From assembly GCA_015055945.1 (NCBI GenBank), contig SVHH01000002.1, forward strand, positions 153,374 to 217,373: a stretch of DNA of 64,000 bases, written 5' to 3'. Below, in pieces: positions 1 through 7,966 of the stretch (position 1 is its first letter; every line of letters begins with the position of its first letter). Under the pieces are notes generated by a model that saw only the letters and a program-made list of their open reading frames with translations, searched no databases and was not told where the DNA came from. The position numbers and the translations under genes were made by a program. Source of the DNA: Clostridiales bacterium (GTDB lineage Bacteria; Bacillota; Clostridia; Christensenellales; Borkfalkiaceae).

Positions 1-24
1 TGATATTGATGAAAGGAGATATTT

Positions 25-1377
25 ATGAGACTTAGCGAAAAGATTAAAGCATATAGAGAAAAGAATAATATCACCCAACAAGAGTTAGCCGATAAACTTT
101 TTGTGTCAAGGTCGACCGTCGCAAAATGGGAACAAGGAAGGGGACTTCCGAGTAACGAACTTTTAGAAAAACTATCAAGCGAGTTAAATATTCCGTTAGA
201 AGAATTGATTGACGAAAAGGAACTTAGGTCGCTAACCATTGACAATAATAACAATATAAAAGAGCAAAAAAAGAGTACGAAAGCAATTTTTATAATTCTT
301 TTAAGCGTGGTTTTAATATTGTCGGGAATATTCGCGCTTGTTCTATATAACTTAAACGAAAAGGAAGAATTGCATTATGCCTATTGTTGGGCAACTGTGG
401 ATGGCGAAACTATTAAAATTACTAGCGAAGTGCCGTCTATATACGCTTTTGAAACGGAAATTAATCGTAACGATAAAATTCACTGCTATGACAAGATAGG
501 TAATTATAGATATCTTGACAGTATTCAAACGGGATATAAATTATACGTTACTTACGTGCCAAGTAAACTAAATTTTTCTAACGACGGTGAAATTAAAAGA
601 ATTGATATAGTGGACGATTACGTGGAAGGGCAACCGTTAATTTACGGATTTTTCTTGTCAACTGAAGAATATACGGGAGATAAAGTGCCCATTTATTGCC
701 CAGAATTAGGATATCACTACGAAGAATCTTATTTAGACAACAACGTTTGGCGTAAAACAGAATACAAATACCCCTATTACGTTGTTGGAACTGCCAAAAA
801 TGTAAGATTACAAAACATTGATAGAAGTAGTTGGGTGCTTTCGAAGAGCAATGTAAGGACAAGATGGAAATCAACTGTAACCGACCAAGTAGTAGAAGAA
901 GCTAAAGGTATTGCAGTAAGTGTTGATAGCTCCGTCGATACAATTTATGTGTACGTGATAGATAACAGTGAAAAAGGTTATAAACTGTTTGACGTACATG
1001 AAAGAAAAGATTATGGCTACACAAATCACCAAGAAATAAAGATAGACGTTATTGATTGGGGGTATTATCAAGATGCATATAAAGTTGCAAGAAAGATACG
1101 CAACGTAGACTTTGGTGTGAATTTTTATAACGAATTTGAACCTATCGTCATTATAGAACGCAATAAAAACGATGAAGTTGTAAAAAAAACAGAGCTTTAT
1201 TCAATGGAACAAATAGGTTATCATAATAGGTTTTTTGTCACCCAAGACAATACTAGATACGTTCAAGTATTTAAGGGGGAAATGAATTTAGGAAAGTTAG
1301 TTGTAAGCGAAAGTTTTACCCAAAAATACCCAACCAAAACGGGCTTTTTATATGAACATACTCTTAAGATAATATAA
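25..1377 (+). CDS. XRE-family HTH regulator with membrane anchor and large C-terminal domain
   Basis: A 450-residue protein. Residues 1-65 form a clear XRE/Cro-type helix-turn-helix (ITQQELADKLFVSRSTVAKW) followed by a short linker. Residues about 87-109 are one hydrophobic membrane segment. The remaining 340 residues are polar, rich in Tyr/Asn/Asp, and match no family I recognise. The layout suggests a DNA-binding domain in the cytoplasm tethered to an outside sensor domain, but topology is inferred. The ATG has a good AAAGGAG site 7 bases upstream. The next gene on this strand is far away, so the gene appears monocistronic and ends at a strong hairpin terminator. The regulon and ligand are unknown. 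Confidence 0.85.
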   Translation: MRLSEKIKAYREKNNITQQELADKLFVSRSTVAKWEQGRGLPSNELLEKLSSELNIPLEELIDEKELRSLTIDNNNNIKEQKKSTKAIFIILLSVVLILSGIFALVLYNLNEKEELHYAYCWATVDGETIKITSEVPSIYAFETEINRNDKIHCYDKIGNYRYLDSIQTGYKLYVTYVPSKLNFSNDGEIKRIDIVDDYVEGQPLIYGFFLSTEEYTGDKVPIYCPELGYHYEESYLDNNVWRKTEYKYPYYVVGTAKNVRLQNIDRSSWVLSKSNVRTRWKSTVTDQVVEEAKGIAVSVDSSVDTIYVYVIDNSEKGYKLFDVHERKDYGYTNHQEIKIDVIDWGYYQDAYKVARKIRNVDFGVNFYNEFEPIVIIERNKNDEVVKKTELYSMEQIGYHNRFFVTQDNTRYVQVFKGEMNLGKLVVSESFTQKYPTKTGFLYEHTLKII

Positions 1378-1390
1378 AACAAGCAAATAA

Positions 1391-1430
1391 AAAGCGCCTG
1401 ATAAGGTTTAGCCTTATCGGGCGCATATCT
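1391..1430 (+). terminator. Bidirectional terminator between the XRE gene and RNase P RNA
   Basis: GCGCCTGATAAG and CTTATCGGGCGC form a GC-rich stem at 1394-1424, followed by a T-rich tail on the plus strand. A-rich sequence before it gives a T-tail on the minus strand, so it may end both converging transcripts. Confidence 0.85.
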
Positions 1431-1783
1431 TTTTAAGACAATCTGTAAGCCGAGTTCTGTCGTGTACGGTCATTTATCTACGAATATTGTTACCAATATC
1501 CCCCAGCGATATTTGTTAAACCCTTTCGGTGAAACTCCCTTTGTGAAAAGGTTTGTCAATCTTGCGTCGGGTGGGGTTTACAGTTGCCCCATGCGTTACC
1601 GCACGGGCGGTGCGCTCTTACCGCACCTTTTCATCCTTACCTAAAAATAGGCGGTTGTTTTCTGTTGCACTTTCCTTAAAGTCACCTTCACCGGGATTTC
1701 TCCGGCACCCTGTTTCTAAAACGCTCGGACTTTCCTCATTGACAGGCTCTCCCTGCCCCCGCGACCGTATAACTGTCTTAAAA
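1431..1783 (-). ncRNA. rnpB: RNase P RNA, bacterial class A
   Basis: Catalytic RNA of RNase P, which matures tRNA 5' ends. Read on the minus strand, the 5' part contains the conserved GAGGAAAGTCCGAGC block (P4/CR-I region). The 3' end carries ACAGAACTCGGCTTACAG, the matching universal 3' block. The terminal helix P1 is a perfect 10-bp pairing between 1774-1783 and 1431-1440. The length of about 350 nt is typical for class A. Short open frames across this stretch are spurious. A near-perfect sigma-A promoter lies just upstream, and a hairpin terminator follows. Confidence 0.97.
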
Positions 1784-1791
1784 GGAACTCT

Positions 1792-1820
1792 ATTATATAT
1801 CATTTTTTTACTTTTGTAAA
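1792..1820 (-). promoter_or_regulatory. Sigma-A promoter of rnpB
   Basis: On the minus strand TTTACA (1815-1820) and TATAAT (1792-1797) are separated by exactly 17 bases. The expected start of transcription falls just outside helix P1 of RNase P RNA. Confidence 0.9.
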
Positions 1821-1926
1821 GAAAAAAGACGCTTAATCTTTAAAAGGTTAACCGTCCTTTATCTTTTTTTGGCTTTTAATTTTAGCCAAATAAGGTTCTT
1901 TAATTAAAAGATTTTATTTATACCGA

Positions 1927-2095
1927 TTACAAATCGTCGGCATCTTGAACGGGTATTTCATACTTATCAAAAGGATCTACACCCGTATAAGAACCTTGTG
2001 CGTCGAAATTGCTTGTAAAAGATTTATTACTTACAATTCTTCGCGCCTTGATTTTGACTTTTGCCGGTCGTTTTGTTCTTCTTTTTATCTCTCAT
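1927..2095 (-). pseudogene. Small basic/acidic-tailed protein gene split by a frameshift
   Basis: Minus strand. GGGGAGGG at about 2100-2107 precedes ATG at 2095, which opens a 22-codon lysine-rich frame ending at TAA 2027-2029. In another frame, coding continues without an in-frame ATG, GTG or TTG and ends NFDAQGSYTG...PVQDADDL at TAA 1927-1929. This tail (GSYTG, then a terminal VQDADDL) resembles the ending of small clostridial proteins of unknown function that I recall, which run about 50 residues. The two frames overlap over 2027-2095, so one indel would restore a single protein of about 55 residues. It is either a broken gene, a sequence error, or programmed +1 frameshifting. An 0A-box-like motif lies upstream. 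Confidence 0.55.
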
Positions 2096-2157
2096 AATTC
2101 CCTCCCCTTGATATTATTGTGTGCGCTATTTTATATTTTATACAAAATTATTATAAT

Positions 2158-2164
2158 TTCGACA
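2158..2164 (-). promoter_or_regulatory. Candidate 0A box upstream of the small split gene
   Basis: Minus-strand TTTTGTCGAAATT contains the Spo0A core TGTCGAA, 63 bases upstream of the small gene's ATG and ahead of an AT-rich TATAAAAT stretch. Based on motif match only. Confidence 0.35.
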
Positions 2165-2170
2165 AAATAA

Positions 2171-2200
2171 AAAAAGGGATAGCAATATTTGCTACCCCTT
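2171..2200 (-). terminator. Terminator of the MFS gene
   Basis: Minus-strand stem GGGGTAGCAA/TTGCTATCCC followed by seven T residues, about 26 bases after the MFS stop codon. Confidence 0.85.
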
Positions 2201-2225
2201 AGTATAAGTAATGAAAAAGTTTTTA

Positions 2226-3527
2226 TTATGCTACAACTTCGCTCTCAGTCGCTTCTAGAGCGGCTTCTGCTTCTTCTATAATTTTTCTATCTTTTCTTGC
2301 TGCTCTAACAACAAATTGCATTGTTATAGTAACGAAAATCATTAGTGCTGCGAACAAAATAAAAGCGTAATTATAATTGCCAAAAATATCGAAGATTGCG
2401 TTTGCAAGCGGTGCACCAAAGGCAAAACCAGCATAGTTTACGGCAGAGAATATACCAACGATATTTGAAAAATTCTTATTGCCAAAAAGTTCGCTTGCAT
2501 AAAGTGGCAACATTACCGTTTCAAGCGGAAGCGCAATAGCGGCAAAAACCATTCTACTGAACGCAAGCACAATCCCGAACGGTGTGTTGGTAACGAAAAC
2601 GAGCGCGATAAGTGAAACGAACGAACAAGCAAGGCAAATATTCATAGTAACTTTTATGCCTTTTTTATCATAAATAAAACCTGTTAAGAACTTTGTGAAC
2701 ATTACTACAATACTGCTGAATGAAGAAATTGTTGCAACAAGTTGTTTATCAATGCCAAGGTCGTACATATGCGGAACGGTTATACCCCCAAGACCTTGCA
2801 AAGCCATGCCCGTAAACGCGATGCAAATGCAAGCGAGATAAAAATATGGTTTTTTAAGAATATCTTTATATTCCATACCAACCCAACCGCGACCGCGTGC
2901 CTTTTTTTGTTTCTTTTCAATTTTGACGTTTTCAGCGCCCTTAGGTTTATCCCTAAAGAAGATTATAACGAGTGCTAACACTGCTGCAAGAACGATTGCA
3001 ACCAAGGTGTAAGAATTTCTATAACCAAAGGGGTTGCCTTCTTCAAAGATGATAGGCGTTAAAATTTGAACGGCAACTGCGCCGCCAAAACCGTTTGCTG
3101 ATAAAATTGCACCGGTTACCTTGCCTTTATGTTCTTCTTTAGTCCAAATGTTTACCACAGCACTCATCATAGTGGTTGTTGTCCAAGCAAGACCAACGCC
3201 GAGAAGAACGCCGCCAACATAAAACATCCAAAGTTCAGTTGCAACCGAGTTTATAAGCGCGAAAGCAATTAAGCAAATAAATCCTGCGCAAATAAGTTTT
3301 TTAGGTCCGAATTTATTTACCAACGGGCCAAAAAACAAACTTACGACTGTAGTTGTAACGAAACGGAATGTGTCGTTTAGTGAAAACGCACTGCGCTTAA
3401 ACCCTAACGCATCGGTTATTGCCGTAAGATACATCGTTCTGCCACTTGAACAAAGCCCAAGCGTTACGCAAACGATTAAAAAGCAAAGAACTATCATTAC
3501 CCAAGAATAATTTAACTTCTTTTTCAC
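2226..3527 (-). CDS. MFS transporter
   Basis: A 433-residue polytopic protein with about 12 hydrophobic segments in two halves, joined by a basic central loop near residue 205 (KIEKKQKKARGRGW). This is the major-facilitator fold. Residues 15-60 (the GRTMYLTAI region) and an R/K-rich loop after segment 2 (NKFGPKK) match the MFS signature area. It most resembles the oxalate/formate-antiporter-like branch, but the substrate cannot be read from sequence. The start codon is GTG (3525-3527) with GGGAAG about 10 bases upstream. It has its own promoter and terminator and no metabolic neighbour that hints at a substrate. Confidence 0.85.
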   Translation of the reverse strand: MKKKLNYSWVMIVLCFLIVCVTLGLCSSGRTMYLTAITDALGFKRSAFSLNDTFRFVTTTVVSLFFGPLVNKFGPKKLICAGFICLIAFALINSVATELWMFYVGGVLLGVGLAWTTTTMMSAVVNIWTKEEHKGKVTGAILSANGFGGAVAVQILTPIIFEEGNPFGYRNSYTLVAIVLAAVLALVIIFFRDKPKGAENVKIEKKQKKARGRGWVGMEYKDILKKPYFYLACICIAFTGMALQGLGGITVPHMYDLGIDKQLVATISSFSSIVVMFTKFLTGFIYDKKGIKVTMNICLACSFVSLIALVFVTNTPFGIVLAFSRMVFAAIALPLETVMLPLYASELFGNKNFSNIVGIFSAVNYAGFAFGAPLANAIFDIFGNYNYAFILFAALMIFVTITMQFVVRAARKDRKIIEEAEAALEATESEVVA

Positions 3528-3566
3528 GACTTTTTACTTCCCTTTTAATAATTTATTACGCTATAA

Positions 3567-3596
3567 ATTATCACTCTAAACGGATAAAAAAGTCAA
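3567..3596 (-). promoter_or_regulatory. Probable sigma-A promoter of the MFS gene
   Basis: Minus-strand TTGACT (3591-3596) and GATAAT (3567-3572) spaced by 18 bases, about 40 bases before the GTG start. Confidence 0.65.
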
Positions 3597-3659
3597 GCAA
3601 ATAACAAGCGAAAAGTTTTCGTTATACGATATATTTTAAAATGATTAAAATTTAACAAA

Positions 3660-3684
3660 AAAAGAGAGCGTTTTGCTCTCTTTT
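3660..3684 (-). terminator. Terminator of the zinc-ribbon membrane gene
   Basis: GAGAGC/GCTCTC stem (3664-3680) with A-tract before and T-tract after. It works on the minus strand and overlaps the stop codon of the gene it ends. Nearly the same hairpin occurs at 4203-4219. Confidence 0.85.
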
Positions 3685-4099
3685 AAACTAATAAATAATA
3701 AATTATATAAAAAACTTCATATATTATAAGAATTGAAGTTTCGATTGTGGAAATAAGCCCTAGCACGAAAACGGCGGTGGGAAGTTTTACACCACTTTTT
3801 TTAGACTTTGCGTAATTTATTATACTTATTAGTCCTAAAACACCACTTGCCATTATACTTAAGAATGCAAGAACTGCAAGAAGCATAGAAATGTTTGCAA
3901 GTGTTTGACTCATAGCAAACAAAGCATAAAGGGCTAAAAAAAGTCCCGCAGCACAAAGAATCACCGCTAAGTGAATCATTACAACGGATAAAATTGCTAA
4001 AAATAGAGAAGATTTTTTTCTTTTATTTATTTTACTTTTGCACTCTAAACAAAAATCATCTTCCGTTCCGATAAGTGTGCCACAATTTTTACAGTACAT
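3683..4099 (-). CDS. Zinc-ribbon membrane protein of unknown function
   Basis: A 138-residue protein starting MYCKNCGTLIG. Two CxxC knuckles (Cys3/Cys6 and Cys17/Cys20) make a short zinc ribbon. A basic stretch (KINKRKK) follows, then three or four hydrophobic helices to the C-terminus. I chose ATG 4099 over the upstream ATG 4129 because AAGGAG (4105-4111) sits at the right distance and the protein then begins exactly at the ribbon. Such zinc-ribbon plus membrane proteins are common in Firmicutes and mostly uncharacterised. The gene stands alone between two near-identical terminators. Confidence 0.8.
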   Translation of the reverse strand: MYCKNCGTLIGTEDDFCLECKSKINKRKKSSLFLAILSVVMIHLAVILCAAGLFLALYALFAMSQTLANISMLLAVLAFLSIMASGVLGLISIINYAKSKKSGVKLPTAVFVLGLISTIETSILIIYEVFYIIYYLLV

Positions 4100-4197
4100 A
4101 AGTTTCTCCTTATCATTTTCTATAATCATTATATAATATAATTAACGATTTTTCAACGGTGAAAATGATATTTTTGCAAAGTATCAACAAAGTAACA

Positions 4198-4225
4198 AAA
4201 AAGAGAGCATTTTGCTCTCTTTTTT
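4198..4225 (-). terminator. Terminator of the amino-acid-kinase gene
   Basis: GAGAGC/GCTCTC stem (4203-4219) with long A and T flanks, 16 bases after the stop of the minus-strand kinase gene. Confidence 0.85.
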
Positions 4226-4241
4226 GGTTTTAATAGTTAAA

Positions 4242-5066
4242 TTATCTTACGCCGATGCGCGTTGCTTTTGCTTTGCCTGACAAAATGTCTTTAATAGAGT
4301 ATTTTGCAGATGCAATTATAACTTTCGTTCCGTTTTTAACCGCTTCTTTAACGTATTCAAGTTTGGCTTTTGCACCGTTTGCGCCCGCACGAGATGCACC
4401 GTTGCAGTAATTTTCACACTCGGTGATGTTTTGCAATACTTCTTCAGTATCCTTGCCACTGATTTCACTAATCAAAGTGTCGGGGTTTTTGCTGTCGCGA
4501 TAAATGCCTTGGGCACTGGTTAAAATAAGCAAGGTTTCAGCCTTAACTAAGCAAGCGATTTGTGATGCGGTTTCATCATTATCCACGCACTCAACAACCT
4601 TTTTGCTCTTTTTTCTAAGCGATTGAATTTCAAAACGGCGGCTTTCTTCAGTAGAGATTGCGTCGTTATAGTTAATAATAGGGATAGCGTTTTGTTCTTT
4701 GCAGCGAAGCAGCATTGCTTTTAAGTGTTCGCGCTTTTGCTCGTCGTTAAAGTGTTGGTGTTCAACCAAAACTTGGCGGATAGAGTATTTTGCGTCCACG
4801 TATTGACGGTAAGTTGACATCAAAATAGACTGACCTTGCGCAGCGTAGTCGGTTTTTACGTCTTCAACCGTGCCTTTAAGTTCCTTGCCGTTTCTTTTGA
4901 TGTAATCAAGTCTACCCGTTTCAGCCGCACCGCTGGTTACCCAAATATAACCGGGCTTAAGTTCGCTTGATAATCTTGCGATAAGCGTATAATCGAGCAT
5001 ATTGCTCTCTTTATCGATAAGCGCCATCGAGCCGATTTTGCCTACGAGTTCCACGTCAAATTTCAT
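4242..5066 (-). CDS. Amino-acid-kinase-fold protein, divergent glutamate 5-kinase-like
   Basis: 274 residues with the amino-acid-kinase layout: N-terminal GKIGSMAL (phosphate loop, Lys10 region), VTSGAAETG near residue 43, IPIINYNDAIS near 127 (compare NENDTV in ProB), VDNDETASQIACLV near 162 (compare GDND in ProB) and LTSAQGIYRD near 182. It ends with a Gly/Ala/Lys segment typical of nucleotide binding. It is close in length to PUA-less glutamate 5-kinases, which make gamma-glutamyl phosphate for proline synthesis. However, the motifs are drifted and no proA or proC lies next to it, so a different carboxylate or phosphate acceptor is possible. RBS AAAAGGCG precedes the ATG. Confidence 0.65.
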   Translation of the reverse strand: MKFDVELVGKIGSMALIDKESNMLDYTLIARLSSELKPGYIWVTSGAAETGRLDYIKRNGKELKGTVEDVKTDYAAQGQSILMSTYRQYVDAKYSIRQVLVEHQHFNDEQKREHLKAMLLRCKEQNAIPIINYNDAISTEESRRFEIQSLRKKSKKVVECVDNDETASQIACLVKAETLLILTSAQGIYRDSKNPDTLISEISGKDTEEVLQNITECENYCNGASRAGANGAKAKLEYVKEAVKNGTKVIIASAKYSIKDILSGKAKATRIGVR

Positions 5067-5196
5067 TTTAATCGCCTTTTAATAGATTTTATACCGATAT
5101 TATATATTAAAAATGAAAAATATACAACAAAATTAGTATTGCTTTTGATGTTTTTGGCAAAAATTAACCTAAAGACTAATTTATAAGGAGTATTTT

Positions 5197-5721
5197 ATGA
5201 AAGATAAAAAGTCAAAAACACAAGAAAACTTGCAAACGGCTTATTTAAGAGAGTCTGGCGCTTTTAACGAGTATACTTTTTACGCCGAACAAGCAAAAAA
5301 GGACGGTTACGAGCAAATTTCTAAAATTTTTACTCAGTTCGCATTAAACGAGCAAGCGCACGCTAAGGTTTGGTTTAAGTTGTTCCACGGTATAGCAGGC
5401 ACGGAAGATAACCTAAAAGATGCCGCCGACCTTGAAAACTTTGAAAGGACCGTTCTTTACGCCGACTTTGCTAAGACCGCGCGCGAAGAAGGGTTTGACG
5501 ATATTGCGGAAATTTTCGACGGTGTTGCGGCAATTGAGCGCCAGCACGAAGAAAAGTATAAGCAACTTTTAGAGTGTGTTAAAAACGACAAGTGCTTTAG
5601 TTCTGAAAAGGAAGTTTGGTGGCAATGTTCAAATTGCGGACATCGTCATAAAGGTTTAACCGCGCCTGAAAAATGTCCCGTTTGCTCTCACCCACAAGCA
5701 TTTTTTTCGGTGATGCCTTAA
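5197..5721 (+). CDS. rbr: Rubrerythrin
   Basis: A 174-residue non-haem iron peroxidase that reduces hydrogen peroxide in anaerobes. Residues 1-130 form the ferritin-like four-helix diiron domain, with ligands in ESGAFNEYTFY, ALNEQAH, AREEGF and AAIERQHEE. Residues 140-174 form a rubredoxin knuckle domain with WQCSNCG and CPVC as the four Cys iron ligands. The length is slightly below the usual 190 residues but both domains are complete. AAGGAG precedes the ATG at good spacing. The gene is monocistronic and ends near a bidirectional hairpin. Confidence 0.95.
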   Translation: MKDKKSKTQENLQTAYLRESGAFNEYTFYAEQAKKDGYEQISKIFTQFALNEQAHAKVWFKLFHGIAGTEDNLKDAADLENFERTVLYADFAKTAREEGFDDIAEIFDGVAAIERQHEEKYKQLLECVKNDKCFSSEKEVWWQCSNCGHRHKGLTAPEKCPVCSHPQAFFSVMP

Positions 5722-5790
5722 TAAAACCACTGTTATGTTAGGAAAGGCTGAAAAATGTTGTAAAAAAGAACAAAATGTCATAAAAAAACG

Positions 5791-5820
5791 AAACCGTTGC
5801 AGTTTTTTGCAACGGTTTTA
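5791..5820 (-). terminator. Bidirectional terminator between rubrerythrin and the M20 peptidase
   Basis: Perfect 11-bp stem AAACCGTTGCA/TGCAACGGTTT with A and T flanks on both sides, between converging genes. Confidence 0.85.
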
Positions 5821-5832
5821 TGCTTTATCCTT

Positions 5833-7101
5833 TTATTTGGCAAGGTCAAAAATTGTCTTTTTATATATTTCGTAAGCCTTAAATAAGTCTTCTTTTTTAA
5901 CCTTTTCATTAGCGTCGTGAATATTGGTGTCGTAAGTTTTGAAGTCGGGCCCGAACGCGCAGCCCTTTTCAAAGCACCTTGCAAAAGTAGAGCCGCCCAT
6001 AGATACTGGGGGTTTACACTTACCCATAATTTCATTATAAGCGTTGGAAAGGGTTTTAACAAACCAACCGTCCTTATCAACCATCATAGGTTCGTGGTGG
6101 CTCTTGAAAGAGTAATCAATGCCGAAAGTATCAAAAATTTTATAGATATCTTTTGGGTCAATAGGTGCGGGAATTCTGCAATCGCAAGATATTATAACTT
6201 TATCATCAGTTTCGGTAATTAAATCAGGAGAGATGGTAACGTTACCTTGCTCATTTTTAATATCACTAATATTTTTCTTGTCGCATAAAACGAAGTCGTA
6301 AAAATCTTTAACGTCTTCGCCCATATCTAAAAAGTATGAAAAGAGCGGTTTTAGAGCGTTCTTGCCTAAATGCGGCGTAGAGCCGTGGGCGGCTTTGCCA
6401 AAACTCTCTATTCTATTTTCGCTTAACTTTAAGCCGTGTTTTGCAAGTAATTCACTATCAATTCCGTCGCTTATAGCAGTGCAGCACGCATAGTCGCAAA
6501 CGGCGTTTATAACAGTTCCGCCACTAATGCTATGGAATTTTTTAAGTTTAGGGATAGAAAAACTTACAACGGTAACACCTTTTTCAGCATAACTTACTGG
6601 AAAGTTGCCGTCGGGAGAGAAACCATACTTAGGCATAGTGGCTTTTGTTTTTAGGTATTCGAAATCACGCCAGCCTGATTCTTCGTTACAGCCAACAAAC
6701 AATCGGAACTTTCTATTTACCTTTATACCGCTATCTTTAAGTTCTTTCAAGGCGTAAAGCGCAAGTAAACACGGGCCTTTGTCGTCCATGATGCCCCTTG
6801 CAAACAAATATCCGTCCTTTTCAACTAGTTCAAACGGGTCACTATCCCAACCAATGCCAGTAGGAACAACGTCTAAATGTCCGATAATGCCGAGTTCTTC
6901 ACCTTTGCCAAAGCAGACTTCGCCCGCATAGTTGTCGTAATTGATGGTTTCAAAGCCAAAATCTTGTGCCTTTTTCAAGAAAAATTCTAATGCTTTTAGG
7001 TTTTCCTTGCCGAAAGGAGCATTTTCTTCCGCGGGAGCGGCTGTCGACTTGAAAGATATAAGCGTTTTAAGGTCTTGTAAAAATGCTGAATAGTTTTGCA
7101 T
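5833..7101 (-). CDS. M20 family metallo-dipeptidase (PepV/Sapep-like)
   Basis: A 422-residue cytoplasmic zinc or manganese dipeptidase-type enzyme. The metal-site signature GHLDVVPTG (residues about 80-88) is followed by the bridging Asp in ARGIMDDKGP (about 107) and the catalytic Glu pair in GCNEESGW (about 142). A dimerisation/lid domain fills the middle, and a C-terminal DTNIHDANEK segment supplies the last metal-ligand His. I prefer ATG 7101 over the GTG at 7110. Ribosome-site evidence is weak for either (GGGTG). It probably helps recycle small peptides. No peptide transporter is adjacent. Confidence 0.85.
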   Translation of the reverse strand: MQNYSAFLQDLKTLISFKSTAAPAEENAPFGKENLKALEFFLKKAQDFGFETINYDNYAGEVCFGKGEELGIIGHLDVVPTGIGWDSDPFELVEKDGYLFARGIMDDKGPCLLALYALKELKDSGIKVNRKFRLFVGCNEESGWRDFEYLKTKATMPKYGFSPDGNFPVSYAEKGVTVVSFSIPKLKKFHSISGGTVINAVCDYACCTAISDGIDSELLAKHGLKLSENRIESFGKAAHGSTPHLGKNALKPLFSYFLDMGEDVKDFYDFVLCDKKNISDIKNEQGNVTISPDLITETDDKVIISCDCRIPAPIDPKDIYKIFDTFGIDYSFKSHHEPMMVDKDGWFVKTLSNAYNEIMGKCKPPVSMGGSTFARCFEKGCAFGPDFKTYDTNIHDANEKVKKEDLFKAYEIYKKTIFDLAK

Positions 7102-7191
7102 ATAACGCACCCGTATATATCATTATATCAATATTATACTATAATTTTAAGAATATTGTATACAAAATGCTTTAAGTTTAACGTATTTATT

Positions 7192-7219
7192 TTGTTTTTT
7201 CGGCGTTTTGTGTTAAAAT
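7192..7219 (+). promoter_or_regulatory. Promoter giving a probably leaderless radC-gltX mRNA
   Basis: TTGTTT (7192-7197), a 16-base spacer, then an extended -10 TGTTAAAAT with TAAAAT at 7214-7219. Only six bases separate the -10 box from the radC ATG, so transcription should start at or next to the start codon. No ribosome site is visible. Confidence 0.6.
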
Positions 7220-7225
7220 ATTTTT

Positions 7226-7966
7226 ATGAAGAAAGGCGAAGATTTACACGCGGGACATCGCGAAAGATTATATAATAAATTTCTTGCTAATGCAGATGCT
7301 TTTTCCGATCACGAACTTTTGGAACTTATGTTGTTCTATTTTATTCCACGCAAAAACACTAATGAAATTGCTCATAGATTGCTTAGGGCGTTCGGCTCAT
7401 TAGATAAAGTGTTTTCAGCGAAGGTTGCAGAACTTAAGTCTGTTGACGGAATAGGCGAAAAAACCGCTTGCGCAATTGCGCTTAACGGTAAGTTCTTAAA
7501 CGCTATTAAAGGAAGAGAGAAAGTTAAACCGCTTATGTCAAATGCGGGCAGTGTTAAGGAAGTTTTGGTTAAGCAATTTAAAGGTGAGCCGGTTGAAACA
7601 TTCATACTATACTTGCTTGATAGACGTTATAAATTAATTACGTCTATCGAATTTTGTGACAAAGAGCCTGAAAAAGTTTCCGCCGACATTCCAGAAATTG
7701 CCAAGGCTTTTGCTTTGCATAAACCTAGTTTTGCGATTATTGCTCATAATCATCCTAGTGGTTACGTTGAACCTAGTCATATGGATGATATTACAACCAA
7801 AAAGATTAACCTTTTATGCTGTGCGCACAGCGTTAGGCTTGTTGACCACTTTATCGTCTCACCTGATGAAGACGTTTACAGTTATAATGGTGATGGTAGG
7901 CTTGATGAAATCAAAAAAGTTGCCGACCTTAATTTTATTTTGAACGAACAAGGAGAAATATTATGA
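7226..7966 (+). CDS. radC: RadC-family protein (JAB/MPN domain)
   Basis: 246 residues. The N-terminal half has helix-hairpin-helix-like sequence (SVDGIGEKTACAIAL, residues about 72-86). The C-terminal half is the RadC/JAB metalloprotease-like domain with the metal motif IAHNHPSGYVEPSHMDD (His-x-His-Pro...Ser...Asp, near residue 174). Despite its name the family's cellular role is unsettled, and DNA-repair involvement is disputed. The gene has no visible ribosome site and a promoter almost touching the ATG. Its last codon overlaps the gltX start by four bases (ATGA), so the two are translationally coupled. Confidence 0.9.
   Translation: MKKGEDLHAGHRERLYNKFLANADAFSDHELLELMLFYFIPRKNTNEIAHRLLRAFGSLDKVFSAKVAELKSVDGIGEKTACAIALNGKFLNAIKGREKVKPLMSNAGSVKEVLVKQFKGEPVETFILYLLDRRYKLITSIEFCDKEPEKVSADIPEIAKAFALHKPSFAIIAHNHPSGYVEPSHMDDITTKKINLLCCAHSVRLVDHFIVSPDEDVYSYNGDGRLDEIKKVADLNFILNEQGEIL

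Noticed and set aside
1462..1819. Protein-coding genes on either strand
   Set aside because: These frames run across RNase P RNA and have no family resemblance.
1861..1900. Rho-independent terminator after the small split gene
   Set aside because: GGCTTTTAATTTTAGCC forms a short dyad, but on the gene's strand it is followed by A and not T.
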